From positions 72,225 through 121,650 of the forward strand of contig JAEUPP010000061.1 in the NCBI GenBank assembly GCA_016790075.1: DNA of 49,426 nt, in the 5' to 3' direction. The stretch comes from Rhodanobacteraceae bacterium (GTDB lineage Bacteria; Pseudomonadota; Gammaproteobacteria; Xanthomonadales; Rhodanobacteraceae). Below the pieces are notes generated by a model. It was not told the DNA's origin. It did not search any database and worked only from the letters and a program-made list of their open reading frames with translations. The translations under genes were made by a program, and so were the position numbers. Positions 9,068 through 17,355 of the stretch are shown here, piece after piece (the stretch's first letter is position 1; the number at the start of each line of letters is the position of its first letter).

Positions 9068-10900
9068 CTACGCGGCAGTTTCTTCCGGCAACAAACTTAC
9101 CAGGACCGTGCCTGGACCGGCGTGCGCAGAAATCGCGGCTCCCATCGGAACGACCTCGACCGCGCTGAGGCCGAGTGCCGCACCCAGCATTGCGGCCACG
9201 CACTGAGCCTCGCTGCGGTTATCGCAATGACCGACGAGCACGCGGCCGCGACGTTGCGCCGGGGTCAGCCGGCGCAACACCCAAGCAGCGAAGCGTTGCG
9301 GCAAATCGGGGCTCAGGCGCAGCGCAGAACGCAGGTGCAGACGACCGTCGGCACCCACCGCAGCAATTGGCGCCAGGTGCAGCCAGCGTGTCAGCGGCAG
9401 AGTCCAGCGCGGCAGCCGGCCGCCGCGCACCACATGGCTCAGGTCGCGCACATAGGCAAACAGTGCGGTCTGCGGCACCAGCGCCTCAATGCTCGCAACG
9501 ATTGACGCGGCATCCAGTCCCTGCGCCGCGAGCTCCGCCGCTTTTTGTGCGAGCAGCCCCTGCGCACACGATGCAGTACGCGAATTGACGATGTGTACGC
9601 GTCCCGGCGCACTGCGTTGCGCTGCGCTTTCACCAGCTTGCAGCGTACCGCTGACGGCACGCGACAACCCGACGTAGACAACTTCGTCGTGGTGGCTCAG
9701 CAGGAATTCAAACAGGCGGCGAAAGTCGCCCGGCGGCGGCTGCGAGGTACGCGGCAGCACCGGATTGGTGCGCAGTTCGCGAAAAAATTCACTGGCAGAC
9801 AACGATACTTTATCCAGATAGTCCTGCGCGCCAAAGTTCAGCCGCACCGGCACCAGATGCAGCGGCAGCTGCTCCAGCGCAGCAGCAGGCAGATCGGCCG
9901 CGGAATCCGTGACCACTGCAACCTTGAGTTTCGACTGCGTTGCGCGCTGCTGTGCATGCATATCGTCCGCCTTGCAGTTGGCGACCCGACCGTAGCGCGC
10001 GAGCAGCTCGTATAGCTGCTGGGGCTCATCGACATGCGCGTGCACACGCAGCTTCTCGCGTGTGCCAGCCAGCACGAGACTGGAATGGTCCAGCGTCTGC
10101 AGCCCGGCCAGTACCGCCTCACGCGCTATGTCATCGGCACTGAGCACGCATTCGGTACACCAGCGATGGCTGGCATCGGGCTCGGCAGCCTCGGCCAGGA
10201 CACCGGCATCACTCTGGAACGCCAGCGATTGCACGAGGGCGATGCGACCGCGCTGCAGGTAGTCCTCGATTCCCGCCAGCAGTTCGACGAAGCCGAGCGC
10301 ACCCGCATCGACCACCCCGGCCTTGCGCAACACACCGAGCTGGTCCGGCGTGCGTGCGAGTGCATCGCGACTGGAAGCAACGGCGCGCGACCACGCGCCA
10401 CGCAGATCGCCGTCGCTGCTGTCGGCGGCGCTGCGCAACGCCGCGGCGAAAGCGGCGATGACGGACAGAATGGTGCCCTCGCGCGGTTCAGCCACTGCCG
10501 CGCGTGCCTGGCTGGCGCCCAGATCGACGGCTGCAGCGAGCTCACTCAGGCCTAGCCGCGACTGACCGGCCAGGCGCTCACCCACTCCCTGCAGAAATTG
10601 CGCGAGTATCGCCCCCGAATTACCGCGGGCGCCGTCGATGGCCTCATCGCCAGCGCGGCGCAACAGATGGCCGGCATTGCCCAGACGCAGCGGCAGCAGC
10701 GCCTGCTCTACCGCACTCAGGGTGAAAGCGAGGTTGGAGCCGGTATCGCCATCTGCCACCGGAAACACATTGATCCGGTTGATCGCCTCACGGTGTGCGA
10801 GTACACGCCGTATTCCGGCAAGCAATACGCGCTTGAGCGCAACGCCGCCCGGGCGCCAGCGGCGGGGGACTGGCGGAATAGTGGTGGTAACACGGTTCAT
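9068..10900 (-). CDS. DhaL/DAK2-DegV fusion protein (FakA-FakB-like)
   Basis: A 610-aa fusion. Residues about 20-220 are a DhaL/DAK2 kinase-like domain, with the nucleotide/Mg motif NVFPVADGDTGSN and GARGNSGAILAQF. A middle domain (about 230-340) contains CTECVLSADD and HVDEPQQLYELL, as in FakA. From about 345 on is a DegV domain: VAVVTDSAADLP, PVLPRTSQPPPGDF (the conserved T-S-Q-P), YVGLSRAVSGT and VRDLSHVVRGGRLP. In Firmicutes, FakA phosphorylates fatty acids bound to separate FakB (DegV) proteins; here both parts are in one chain. An incorporation or acyl-phosphate role is inferred from this architecture. Confidence 0.9.
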   Translation of the reverse strand: MNRVTTTIPPVPRRWRPGGVALKRVLLAGIRRVLAHREAINRINVFPVADGDTGSNLAFTLSAVEQALLPLRLGNAGHLLRRAGDEAIDGARGNSGAILAQFLQGVGERLAGQSRLGLSELAAAVDLGASQARAAVAEPREGTILSVIAAFAAALRSAADSSDGDLRGAWSRAVASSRDALARTPDQLGVLRKAGVVDAGALGFVELLAGIEDYLQRGRIALVQSLAFQSDAGVLAEAAEPDASHRWCTECVLSADDIAREAVLAGLQTLDHSSLVLAGTREKLRVHAHVDEPQQLYELLARYGRVANCKADDMHAQQRATQSKLKVAVVTDSAADLPAAALEQLPLHLVPVRLNFGAQDYLDKVSLSASEFFRELRTNPVLPRTSQPPPGDFRRLFEFLLSHHDEVVYVGLSRAVSGTLQAGESAAQRSAPGRVHIVNSRTASCAQGLLAQKAAELAAQGLDAASIVASIEALVPQTALFAYVRDLSHVVRGGRLPRWTLPLTRWLHLAPIAAVGADGRLHLRSALRLSPDLPQRFAAWVLRRLTPAQRRGRVLVGHCDNRSEAQCVAAMLGAALGLSAVEVVPMGAAISAHAGPGTVLVSLLPEETAA

Positions 10901-11220
10901 GCCCGAGTCTAGCCAGCAAGCCCAGGCATACGCGCGCTGCAGCGCAGCGAAACTGGCACCGCAGCCGAGCTCGACGCAACCAAATCACGCCTCGGCGCAT
11001 CAACGGAACTGTCCGCCGCTGTCCGCTACCGCCATAGCGGACAATACGGACAATCCGAACAACCACAAACCCTTGTTGTGCAAGGGCTGCAAAGGCGGCA
11101 GCCGCGTTGGCACGAACTCTGCTGTAGTCCGCCATCCGCGCTGGCTGCGCCGGCTTATTCGTGCGAGCATGCTGTCCGCCCGCGAGCCCGTGCCAGCGTT
11201 CCGTTACTCCGGAGCCACCG
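10901..11220. other. 320-bp intergenic region, no gene seen
   Basis: The stretch lies between divergent genes. Apart from the inverted-repeat array at 11011-11048 it holds no convincing coding frame; open frames across it lack codon bias and ribosome sites. It should carry promoters for both flanking genes, but I could not identify a strong -35/-10 pair. Confidence 0.5.
11020..11043. promoter_or_regulatory. Perfect inverted repeat within a TGTCCG array
   Basis: TGTCCGCTA and TAGCGGACA form a 9-bp perfect inverted repeat around a 6-nt spacer. A further TGTCCG lies 10 bp to the left and a CGGACA 3 bp to the right. This gives four half-sites arranged symmetrically, as in a cooperative operator. 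It lies about 120 bp upstream of the DhaL-DegV start and 180 bp upstream of the secreted-protein gene. No T-run follows, so a terminator is less likely. Confidence 0.5.
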
Positions 11221-11592
11221 ATGCTCAGTTATTCGCAATCCCTGATCCTGCTGCTGGGTCTTGCGTTTCTGACCGACGCCAGCCATGCCAGTGAGCTGAT
11301 GCTGAGCGGCTCGGCATTGAGCAGCATGGTATTTGCCCAGTCGCACCAGGACTGCGACAGCCATCGGCCGAACGCAAGTGCCCGGGTGATTTATCACGAC
11401 GGCAATAGCGCGCCAATCAGCGTACCGGTGGATGCTCCGCCCTCGCTGGGCGAGCGGGCTGCAACCGCCTCAAGCAGCAGCGATAGCGCGGCGCCGGCTT
11501 CGTCCCTGCCCTCGACCGAGGCCGTTGCCGCACCGAAAGTACGCGGCGGAGGCCTGCGCTGGCAGTCCGTATTGCCGGGCTCTATCAAGTAA
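11221..11592 (+). CDS. Secreted small protein of unknown function
   Basis: A 123-aa protein beginning with a signal peptide (LLLGLAFLTDASHAS, cleavage near residue 24). GGAG seven bases before the ATG supports this start. The mature part has a single Cys (QDCDS), a Ser/Ala-rich low-complexity stretch (about 80-105) and a basic GGGLRWQSVLPG end. No family is recognised. It precedes mtfA by about 50 nt on the same strand and may be cotranscribed. Confidence 0.65.
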   Translation: MLSYSQSLILLLGLAFLTDASHASELMLSGSALSSMVFAQSHQDCDSHRPNASARVIYHDGNSAPISVPVDAPPSLGERAATASSSSDSAAPASSLPSTEAVAAPKVRGGGLRWQSVLPGSIK

Positions 11593-11641
11593 TTCGGTCC
11601 ATCGCTCTGGCCTTGCCGCAGTAACGCGGCATGATAGGCGG

Positions 11642-12418
11642 GTGATCGACCTATTCCGACGCTTGCGCGAACACCTGCGACCACGCCCCGCGCCTATCGA
11701 CGACACGACCTGGACCCAGGTTGTATCGAGCTGCGCACTGGTTGCCGCGCTTTCACCCAACGCTGCGCGACGCCTGCGCGAGCTCTGCGCGCGTTTTCTG
11801 GCGGACAAGCAATTCAGCGCCCTGGGGGGCGCCGAACTCGACGACTACCGCCGCCTGCTGATTGCCGCCCTGGCCTGCCTGCCGGTGCTTGATCTGGGCT
11901 ATGACTACCTGCGCGGCTGGCGCCAGGTACTGGTCTATCCGGGCGAGTTCCGCGTGCGCCGCGAACATCACGACGAAGATACCGGCGTCGTCACCGAAGG
12001 CGATGACACCCTGATCGGCGAGGCCTGGGAACACGGACCGCTGGTGCTGTCCTGGGCCGATATCGAGCAGGATCTGGCCGAACCGCATGCCGGTTTCAAC
12101 GTCGTTATCCACGAGATTGCGCACAAGCTCGACATGCTGGGCGGCGGCAGCGACGGCGTGCCGCCGTTGCCGCGCTCAATCGCGCGCACGGAATGGATAC
12201 GGGCCTTCCAGCAGGCCTACGACGCGCACTGCGCCGCGGTTGACGCGGGAGTGGAGACTGCAATCGATCCTTATGCCGCCGAGAGCCCGGACGAGTTTTT
12301 TGCCTGCCTGGTCGAAGCCTGGCACTCCGCCCCAACACAGGTGGAAACCGAGATGCCGGCAGTCGCCGCGTTGCTGCAACGCCTGTTCCGGCCGGACCCG
12401 AGCGCGACTGCAATCTGA
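11642..12418 (+). CDS. mtfA: MtfA-family zinc peptidase (M90)
   Basis: This 258-aa cytoplasmic metallopeptidase has the zinc motif H157-E158-I-A-H161 in VVIHEIAHKLDM and a downstream glutamate near 218 in SPDEFFACLVEAW, as in E. coli MtfA (265 aa). E. coli MtfA binds and sequesters the repressor Mlc, so modulating glucose PTS expression, and has weak aminopeptidase activity. The start is a GTG at 11642, since the upstream frame is open but unlike the family. Whether a Mlc partner exists here is unknown. Confidence 0.93.
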   Translation: MIDLFRRLREHLRPRPAPIDDTTWTQVVSSCALVAALSPNAARRLRELCARFLADKQFSALGGAELDDYRRLLIAALACLPVLDLGYDYLRGWRQVLVYPGEFRVRREHHDEDTGVVTEGDDTLIGEAWEHGPLVLSWADIEQDLAEPHAGFNVVIHEIAHKLDMLGGGSDGVPPLPRSIARTEWIRAFQQAYDAHCAAVDAGVETAIDPYAAESPDEFFACLVEAWHSAPTQVETEMPAVAALLQRLFRPDPSATAI

Positions 12419-12501
12419 ACATGATCGCCCGCACCGGGTTGAGTCAGCCGGGTTTCGGCTACACTGCGGCGGTTTTCTCTGTCGCTTCTGGGGTGGAAGG
12501 C

Positions 12502-13158
12502 ATGCGCAGCACCACGATTCTGGCCTTACTCGGCTTTGGCCTCGTGGCCTCCTCGCCCGCATTCGCGGTCGAGTCGTTTCCCGGCACGAATGTCGGCCCC
12601 ATTCCCGATGCCCCGGCTGGCTCGCCTAGCTGCGGCGTCAACAATCTGGGCCAGCCGCGTGTGATCAGCTTCAACGTCAGCAACCTGGTCTATCCGGTCG
12701 TTGGCGTCAGCCTCAGCATGAACATCAATCACACCTGGCGTGGTGATCTCGTCGTAAAGCTTGCCGCTCCCGGCGGCAGCCCGTCCAAAATCATCTTCAG
12801 CCATACCGGCTCCAATGTGCCCAATGGCTGCGGCCACAACGGCATACTCAATGGTCTTTACACGTTTGAAGATACTGGCCAGCGCGACTGGTGGGGCAGC
12901 TCTTTCCCGACCGTACCCACGGGCTCGTACCGTGCGGCGCTACCAGGCGGTGCCGATCCTGGCGGCGCAGCGACACTGATTTCGCCCGACTTTCGCAATC
13001 TCTCGCCGGAACTAGCCAACGGCACCTGGACGCTGACGTTCTGGGACGCCGGTGACCCCACTCCGGGCCAGCCCGGCAGCGGCACCGGCACGGTGAATGC
13101 AGCCACGCTGATGATCGATCAAACCGACCTGATCTTCGCCAACGGCTTCAATTCCTAG
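12502..13158 (+). CDS. Secreted P-domain protein ending in IFANGFNS
   Basis: A 218-aa exported protein with a signal peptide of about 22 residues ending ASSPAFA. The body is a proprotein-convertase P (P/Homo B) domain: ISFNVSNLVYPVVGVSLSMN, INHTWRGDLVVKLAAPGG, and NGTWTLTFWDAGDPTPG near the end. P-domains normally follow serine proteases, but here the domain stands alone. The last ten residues, DLIFANGFNS, match a short C-terminal tail seen on many exported proteins of Dokdonella-like bacteria as I recall it; its role is unknown. A TACACT -10-like box at 12460 lies 36 bp upstream, with a TTGAGT at the rather short distance of 15 bp. Confidence 0.85.
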   Translation: MRSTTILALLGFGLVASSPAFAVESFPGTNVGPIPDAPAGSPSCGVNNLGQPRVISFNVSNLVYPVVGVSLSMNINHTWRGDLVVKLAAPGGSPSKIIFSHTGSNVPNGCGHNGILNGLYTFEDTGQRDWWGSSFPTVPTGSYRAALPGGADPGGAATLISPDFRNLSPELANGTWTLTFWDAGDPTPGQPGSGTGTVNAATLMIDQTDLIFANGFNS

Positions 13159-13189
13159 GCGAGCCGCCCACCTCGCCGCACAGCACCAG

Positions 13190-13212
13190 CCGCCGGCCGC
13201 AAGCGCCGGCGG
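13190..13212. terminator. GC-rich stem-loop after the P-domain gene
   Basis: CCGCCGGC and GCCGGCGG form an 8-bp stem around a 7-nt loop, followed by TTGCATTTGC. It lies 32 nt after the stop codon of the P-domain gene and before the C25 peptidase gene. Confidence 0.5.
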
Positions 13213-13290
13213 TTGCATTTGCATAGGACTTGATCAACCAGTAGCCTGCTGGATTCGGTCGCAAAGACTATTCGCAGGTTTCGCTTGCTC

Positions 13291-16050
13291 ATGCTGTGGC
13301 TCAAACGTCGCACTGCTTGCCTGATTTGGTTTCTTGCCCTTCCCTCTTCCGCGACGCTGGCCTGCAGCGGCCGAGTGCATATCGAAATCGAGAATGCCGG
13401 CGTCTATGCGCTCGACCAGGCCAGTGTGGTCGCCGCGGCGCCGGGGCTCGCCGACTGCCCGCGCGACATGCTGGTCCTGACCCAGCGCGGCCAGGAAGTT
13501 CCTATCCATCTGAGCGGCAGCGGCGCCACGTTGCAGCCAGGTGACCGCATCGAATGGATAGGCAAGCCGCTGCATGGGCCGCTGTCCTGGTTCGATACCT
13601 ACAGCACAGTCAATGTCTATGCCTTGACCGCGAGCCCCGGCAAGCACGCGCGTTTTGCCCCGGGCGAAGCAACACCAGCCTCGGGTCCGGCCAGCCTGAA
13701 CCGCCGCCTGCATCTGGAGCAGGAAAATCTGATGATCCGGCTCAGCCAGAACCAGGTAAAGTCCTGGGAAGAGGCGGATTTCTGGCATTGGGCCAAGCTA
13801 ACGCACGTCGACCCGGAGCCTTTTTCGTTCGACGTCGATCTGCCCGATCTCGCGGCACGCGGGGGTAGCGTCACGCTGAAGTTGAAATTCCGCGGCATGT
13901 CGACGGTACTGCCGGCAAGCCCGGGCGCGACCAAGCCCGTCGACCACAGCGTCAGCGTACTGCTGGCCGGCAAGCCGGTAGCGCAATTCGACTGGGACGG
14001 ACGCGACGAGATCGAGCGTGAATTTTCTTTGCCAGCCTCCGCGCTGCAGGAAAAAGGCAACCGTTTCAGTCTCAGCGTGCCCAAGCGCCCGCAAAAGCCC
14101 GGAGACCCTAATTTCCTTGTCGACGTCGTCATGTTCAATGCACTTGACGTCGACTACCCGGTCGATGGCGATCTGGCGCGTTCGACGGAAGCGCTGCGCA
14201 TTACAGGCGCGGGCAAGGTCGTGCTGCGCAACGGCAGCGGCGAGGTCACGTTGTATAGCGAGGACGGCCGGCGCTGGAGCGCAGCGAACGGCGAGTTCGG
14301 TCGCATCGAGGCGAACGCGACAGTACACCCGGTTATCGGCGCAGGCTTCGCCACCCCGCAAAAGGTGCGCGCCGCTAACACCCGCAACTGGCACCAACCC
14401 GCCGAAGCGGTCGACTACCTCATGATCAGCCATTCGCGGCTGATTGATGCGATCCAGCCGCTGGCCGAATTCCATCGCCGTCGCGGCCTCAAGGTCGCCG
14501 TCATCGACGTGGACGAGATCTACGACCAGTTCAATGATGGCATCACCCATCCCCAGGCCATCCGCCGGCTGATGCAGCAGGCCTATACGCAATGGCCAGA
14601 GCCGCGGCCGCGCTTCGCCTTGCTGGTGGGGGACGCCAGCTTCGACATCCGTCATCAGCGTATCGACCGGCGCAATCTCGCCAAGTGGGCCAATCAGGAG
14701 CTGCTGACTCCCGGCCAGTTCGGCGACATACCCAGTACGCCTTATGCCGATACACCGGCTGATCTCAAACATCGCGCGCTGATTCCGACCTGGCAGTTCA
14801 TGTCATACGACGGACAGTCCGCCAGCGACAATCATTTCGTCAGCGTCGGCAGCGATCCGCTGCAGCCAGTGATCGCGATAGGCCGTTTCCCGGTGGTTGA
14901 GCCGGCCGAGGTCAAGGCCATCGTCGCCAAGACCATCAACTATCTGAGCACGCCGCAGCTCGGAGGCTGGCGCCGCGACGTGATGTTCATCACCGACGAG
15001 AGCGACCACTTCAAGAACACCTCGGATCAGATTGCAAAATCTCTCGAAGCTGACGGCTTTCTCAGCGACAAGGTCTATGCAAGTTCGTCCGAGAAAGACA
15101 ACCTTGCGCATCAGTCCTCGATCAAGCACGGACTGAACGACGGCCGGCTGCTGGTGCATTTCCTTGGCCACGGTGGCCGTTATATCTGGCGCACCGGTCC
15201 GCCGGACCTGCGCAAGAACCATGACCTGTTCACGCTCGATGACGTATCCAACCTGAGCAATGGCGGACGACTGCCGATGGTGCTGTCGATGACCTGCTAT
15301 TCGGCGCCGTTTGACAACCCAACCGAAGACTCCATAGGCGAGCGCTTCCTGCGCGAACCCGAGCGCGGTGCGATTGCGGTATTCGCGGCGTCCTGGCGCA
15401 ATTCGCCGTCGGCCGAATTCAGCAAGGCCATAGTCGGCGAACTGATCAAGCCGGGACGCACGATCGGCGAGTCCATCGTCGCCGGCAAGAATGCCGTCAC
15501 CGACCAAACCCTGGTCGAAACCTACAACCTGCTAGGCGACCCAGCCGTCGTGCTGGAACGGCCGAACGGCGAATTCCGTCTGACGCGCATGCCACGCCCA
15601 TTCGGGCCCGATGCGATCGAAGCCCGCATTGAGCGCGAAGCATTCCGCGGTTCAGCCGATATCAGCTGGCTGGACGGGGAAGGCAAGCCGCTGTATTCCA
15701 CGCGATTCAGTGTGCTCGGCCAACGCTTCACCTTGCCCGAGCCGCCCGCATCGGTGCGCGAGCATGCGGTCGAGGTACGCGGCTATGTGGCCGATCCGCG
15801 TGACCGTTTCGACGCCATCGCCCGCCTGGATCTGAACCGCGCAAGCGCGAAACCCGAGAAACCCGCCGTGCCCGAGGGGGCGATTGCGTTGCGTTTGCCC
15901 CTGGATGCGCCGCGGGAGACCCCGAACCTCCACAACACGGGGGATGTATTGTTGCGCGTTGGCTTCGACCCGCAGCGCGAGACCCTGAAAGCAGCGCACA
16001 GCAGTGGCAGCGAGAACAGCGCAATCAACGCGAAACACTCCAGCAAATAG
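13291..16050 (+). CDS. Secreted C25 (gingipain-family) cysteine peptidase
   Basis: A 919-aa exported protein with a signal peptide at residues 1-27 (LIWFLALPSSATLAC; the Cys after Ala could also be a lipid site). The catalytic domain spans about 370-770. It includes VAVIDVDEIYDQFNDG, RFALLVGDASFDI, the catalytic His at 627 (FLGHGGRYIW) and the catalytic Cys at 669 (MTCYSAPFDN), a complete gingipain-type dyad. The N-terminal 350 residues are beta-rich and the C-terminus is an Ig-like tail. No type 9 secretion C-terminal domain is seen, so export differs from Porphyromonas gingipains. An in-frame TTG at 13285 is an alternative start. It follows the P-domain gene by 130 bp. Confidence 0.9.
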   Translation: MLWLKRRTACLIWFLALPSSATLACSGRVHIEIENAGVYALDQASVVAAAPGLADCPRDMLVLTQRGQEVPIHLSGSGATLQPGDRIEWIGKPLHGPLSWFDTYSTVNVYALTASPGKHARFAPGEATPASGPASLNRRLHLEQENLMIRLSQNQVKSWEEADFWHWAKLTHVDPEPFSFDVDLPDLAARGGSVTLKLKFRGMSTVLPASPGATKPVDHSVSVLLAGKPVAQFDWDGRDEIEREFSLPASALQEKGNRFSLSVPKRPQKPGDPNFLVDVVMFNALDVDYPVDGDLARSTEALRITGAGKVVLRNGSGEVTLYSEDGRRWSAANGEFGRIEANATVHPVIGAGFATPQKVRAANTRNWHQPAEAVDYLMISHSRLIDAIQPLAEFHRRRGLKVAVIDVDEIYDQFNDGITHPQAIRRLMQQAYTQWPEPRPRFALLVGDASFDIRHQRIDRRNLAKWANQELLTPGQFGDIPSTPYADTPADLKHRALIPTWQFMSYDGQSASDNHFVSVGSDPLQPVIAIGRFPVVEPAEVKAIVAKTINYLSTPQLGGWRRDVMFITDESDHFKNTSDQIAKSLEADGFLSDKVYASSSEKDNLAHQSSIKHGLNDGRLLVHFLGHGGRYIWRTGPPDLRKNHDLFTLDDVSNLSNGGRLPMVLSMTCYSAPFDNPTEDSIGERFLREPERGAIAVFAASWRNSPSAEFSKAIVGELIKPGRTIGESIVAGKNAVTDQTLVETYNLLGDPAVVLERPNGEFRLTRMPRPFGPDAIEARIEREAFRGSADISWLDGEGKPLYSTRFSVLGQRFTLPEPPASVREHAVEVRGYVADPRDRFDAIARLDLNRASAKPEKPAVPEGAIALRLPLDAPRETPNLHNTGDVLLRVGFDPQRETLKAAHSSGSENSAINAKHSSK

Positions 16051-16055
16051 CCGTT

Positions 16056-16082
16056 GCCGGCGTCAGCTGAGTTGACACCGGC
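16056..16082. terminator. Stem-loop after the C25 peptidase gene
   Basis: GCCGGCGTCA pairs with TGACACCGGC (9 of 10 positions) around a 7-nt loop, starting 5 nt after the stop codon. There is only a weak pyrimidine run after it. Confidence 0.5.
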
Positions 16083-16239
16083 CTTCTGCACGGCCATCAA
16101 CTAAGCCCGGTGTAACGTCACGCAGGGACTTTCAGCACGAGGACCGTATGCCGGCGTCGCGGCGAGATGTCGCAACCGGCCGCGTTTGCCGTATCCGGGC
16201 TCGACCGCCCCCCCTGGGGCGCACCTGAACGGATACGAC

Positions 16240-16627
16240 CCTGCAGTTGCCGGAACGACGAGTGCTGACCTCGCGCCAGCTCGACCTCATGCTGATGCTG
16301 GGACAGTCACGCAGTCTGCGCGTGGCGTCCACGGTCAGCGGCCTGTAGCACCGGTGTCGCCTTGTATAGGCCAGCGCCGACGACCTGGATACGGTCTACA
16401 GCAGCTACCAGATCAGCAACGGCGCATTGATCACGCGCACCGGCACTCAAGTGAAGAACAGCCGTAGCTCCTACCTCATCGTCGATACCAACAGCGAAGC
16501 TAGGCTCACTATGGTTCCGCAGCGCCCCGTTGGTTTTGTCTGGCCGCTGCCGCAACCAGCACGTACCATCGCCCGGCGCCGCCCGGCAGGCGGAGCAGCA
16601 GCGTCGTGGCTCCCTGGGCCGGCATAA
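16240..16627 (+). pseudogene. Possible gene relic in two frames
   Basis: The 590-bp gap between the peptidase and the sigma-factor gene has no intact gene, but two pieces look protein-like. One runs to the TAG at 16345-16347 (contains RQLDLMLMLGQSRSLRVAS). The other is open from 16370 to 16627 in a different frame (contains DDLDTVYSSYQISNGALIT and SSYLIVDTNSEARLTM). Neither has a convincing start, and the frames do not join. A decayed gene fits best, but I do not recognise the family and chance cannot be excluded. Confidence 0.3.
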
Positions 16628-16643
16628 GCAAGCGGAGGGCGGG

Positions 16644-17216
16644 ATGCAGGGCAGTGAACCCTTGGCCGAGGCGATGGGTGCAATCACCCGCGTGCTCAAC
16701 GCCGGAGCCGGCGGCAAGCAGGCAATCGACCAGGTGTTCCCGCTGGTCTACCAGGAACTCAAGCTCATCGCCCACCGCCTGCTCGCCCGCAGCGGCTCGG
16801 CTACCGTCACGCCGACGGTGCTGGTGCACGAGTTGTATTCCAAGCTCAATGCAGGCCAGCTGCTGACGCTGGAAGGGCGCCAGCATTTCTTCTCGCTGTG
16901 CGCGCGCGTGATGAAGCAGATCATCATCGACTTCGCGCGCCAGAAGACCGCGGACAAACGCAGCGCACCTGGTCCCCAGGTCGAACTGGCCACCGTCGAT
17001 GCGCTGGAACTGGGCGCTCCAGACCGCGTACTGGCCATCGAGATGGCACTGCAGGTGTTGCAGTCCCGCGACCAGCGTCTGGCACAGATCATCGAATACC
17101 GCGTGTTCGGCGGCCTGGAGCTCGACGAGATAGCCGCGCTCTACGAAGTGACCCAGCGCCAGATGCAGCGCGAATGGGTCCGGGCACGCATATGGCTGAC
17201 CGACTGCCTGGTCTGA
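16644..17216 (+). CDS. ECF-type sigma factor (ECF43-like)
   Basis: A 190-aa sigma factor. Region 2 spans about 25-100 and includes HFFSLCARVMKQIIIDFAR. Region 4 spans about 125-185 with EYRVFGGLELDEIAALYEV, the helix-turn-helix that reads the -35 element. GGAGG lies just upstream of the ATG. The layout matches the TIGR02999-type sigma factors encoded beside Ser/Thr kinases; in Xanthomonas citri the EcfK-PknS pair of this kind controls type VI secretion. The kinase gene follows 140 bp downstream. By analogy the sigma factor is activated by phosphorylation rather than by an anti-sigma factor, and none is encoded here. Confidence 0.9.
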   Translation: MQGSEPLAEAMGAITRVLNAGAGGKQAIDQVFPLVYQELKLIAHRLLARSGSATVTPTVLVHELYSKLNAGQLLTLEGRQHFFSLCARVMKQIIIDFARQKTADKRSAPGPQVELATVDALELGAPDRVLAIEMALQVLQSRDQRLAQIIEYRVFGGLELDEIAALYEVTQRQMQREWVRARIWLTDCLV

Positions 17217-17355
17217 ACGCCGCCGCCGGACAAGGCCGGATGCAATGTCGCTTCACACGCGCTGCGACGTCATGGCGGCATGAACCGCAGTGTGGTTTGG
17301 CGCGAGCTACGGTTCGCGCGTTCATTCGCATCCGCCCCGGCAGCAGGACTCCCGC

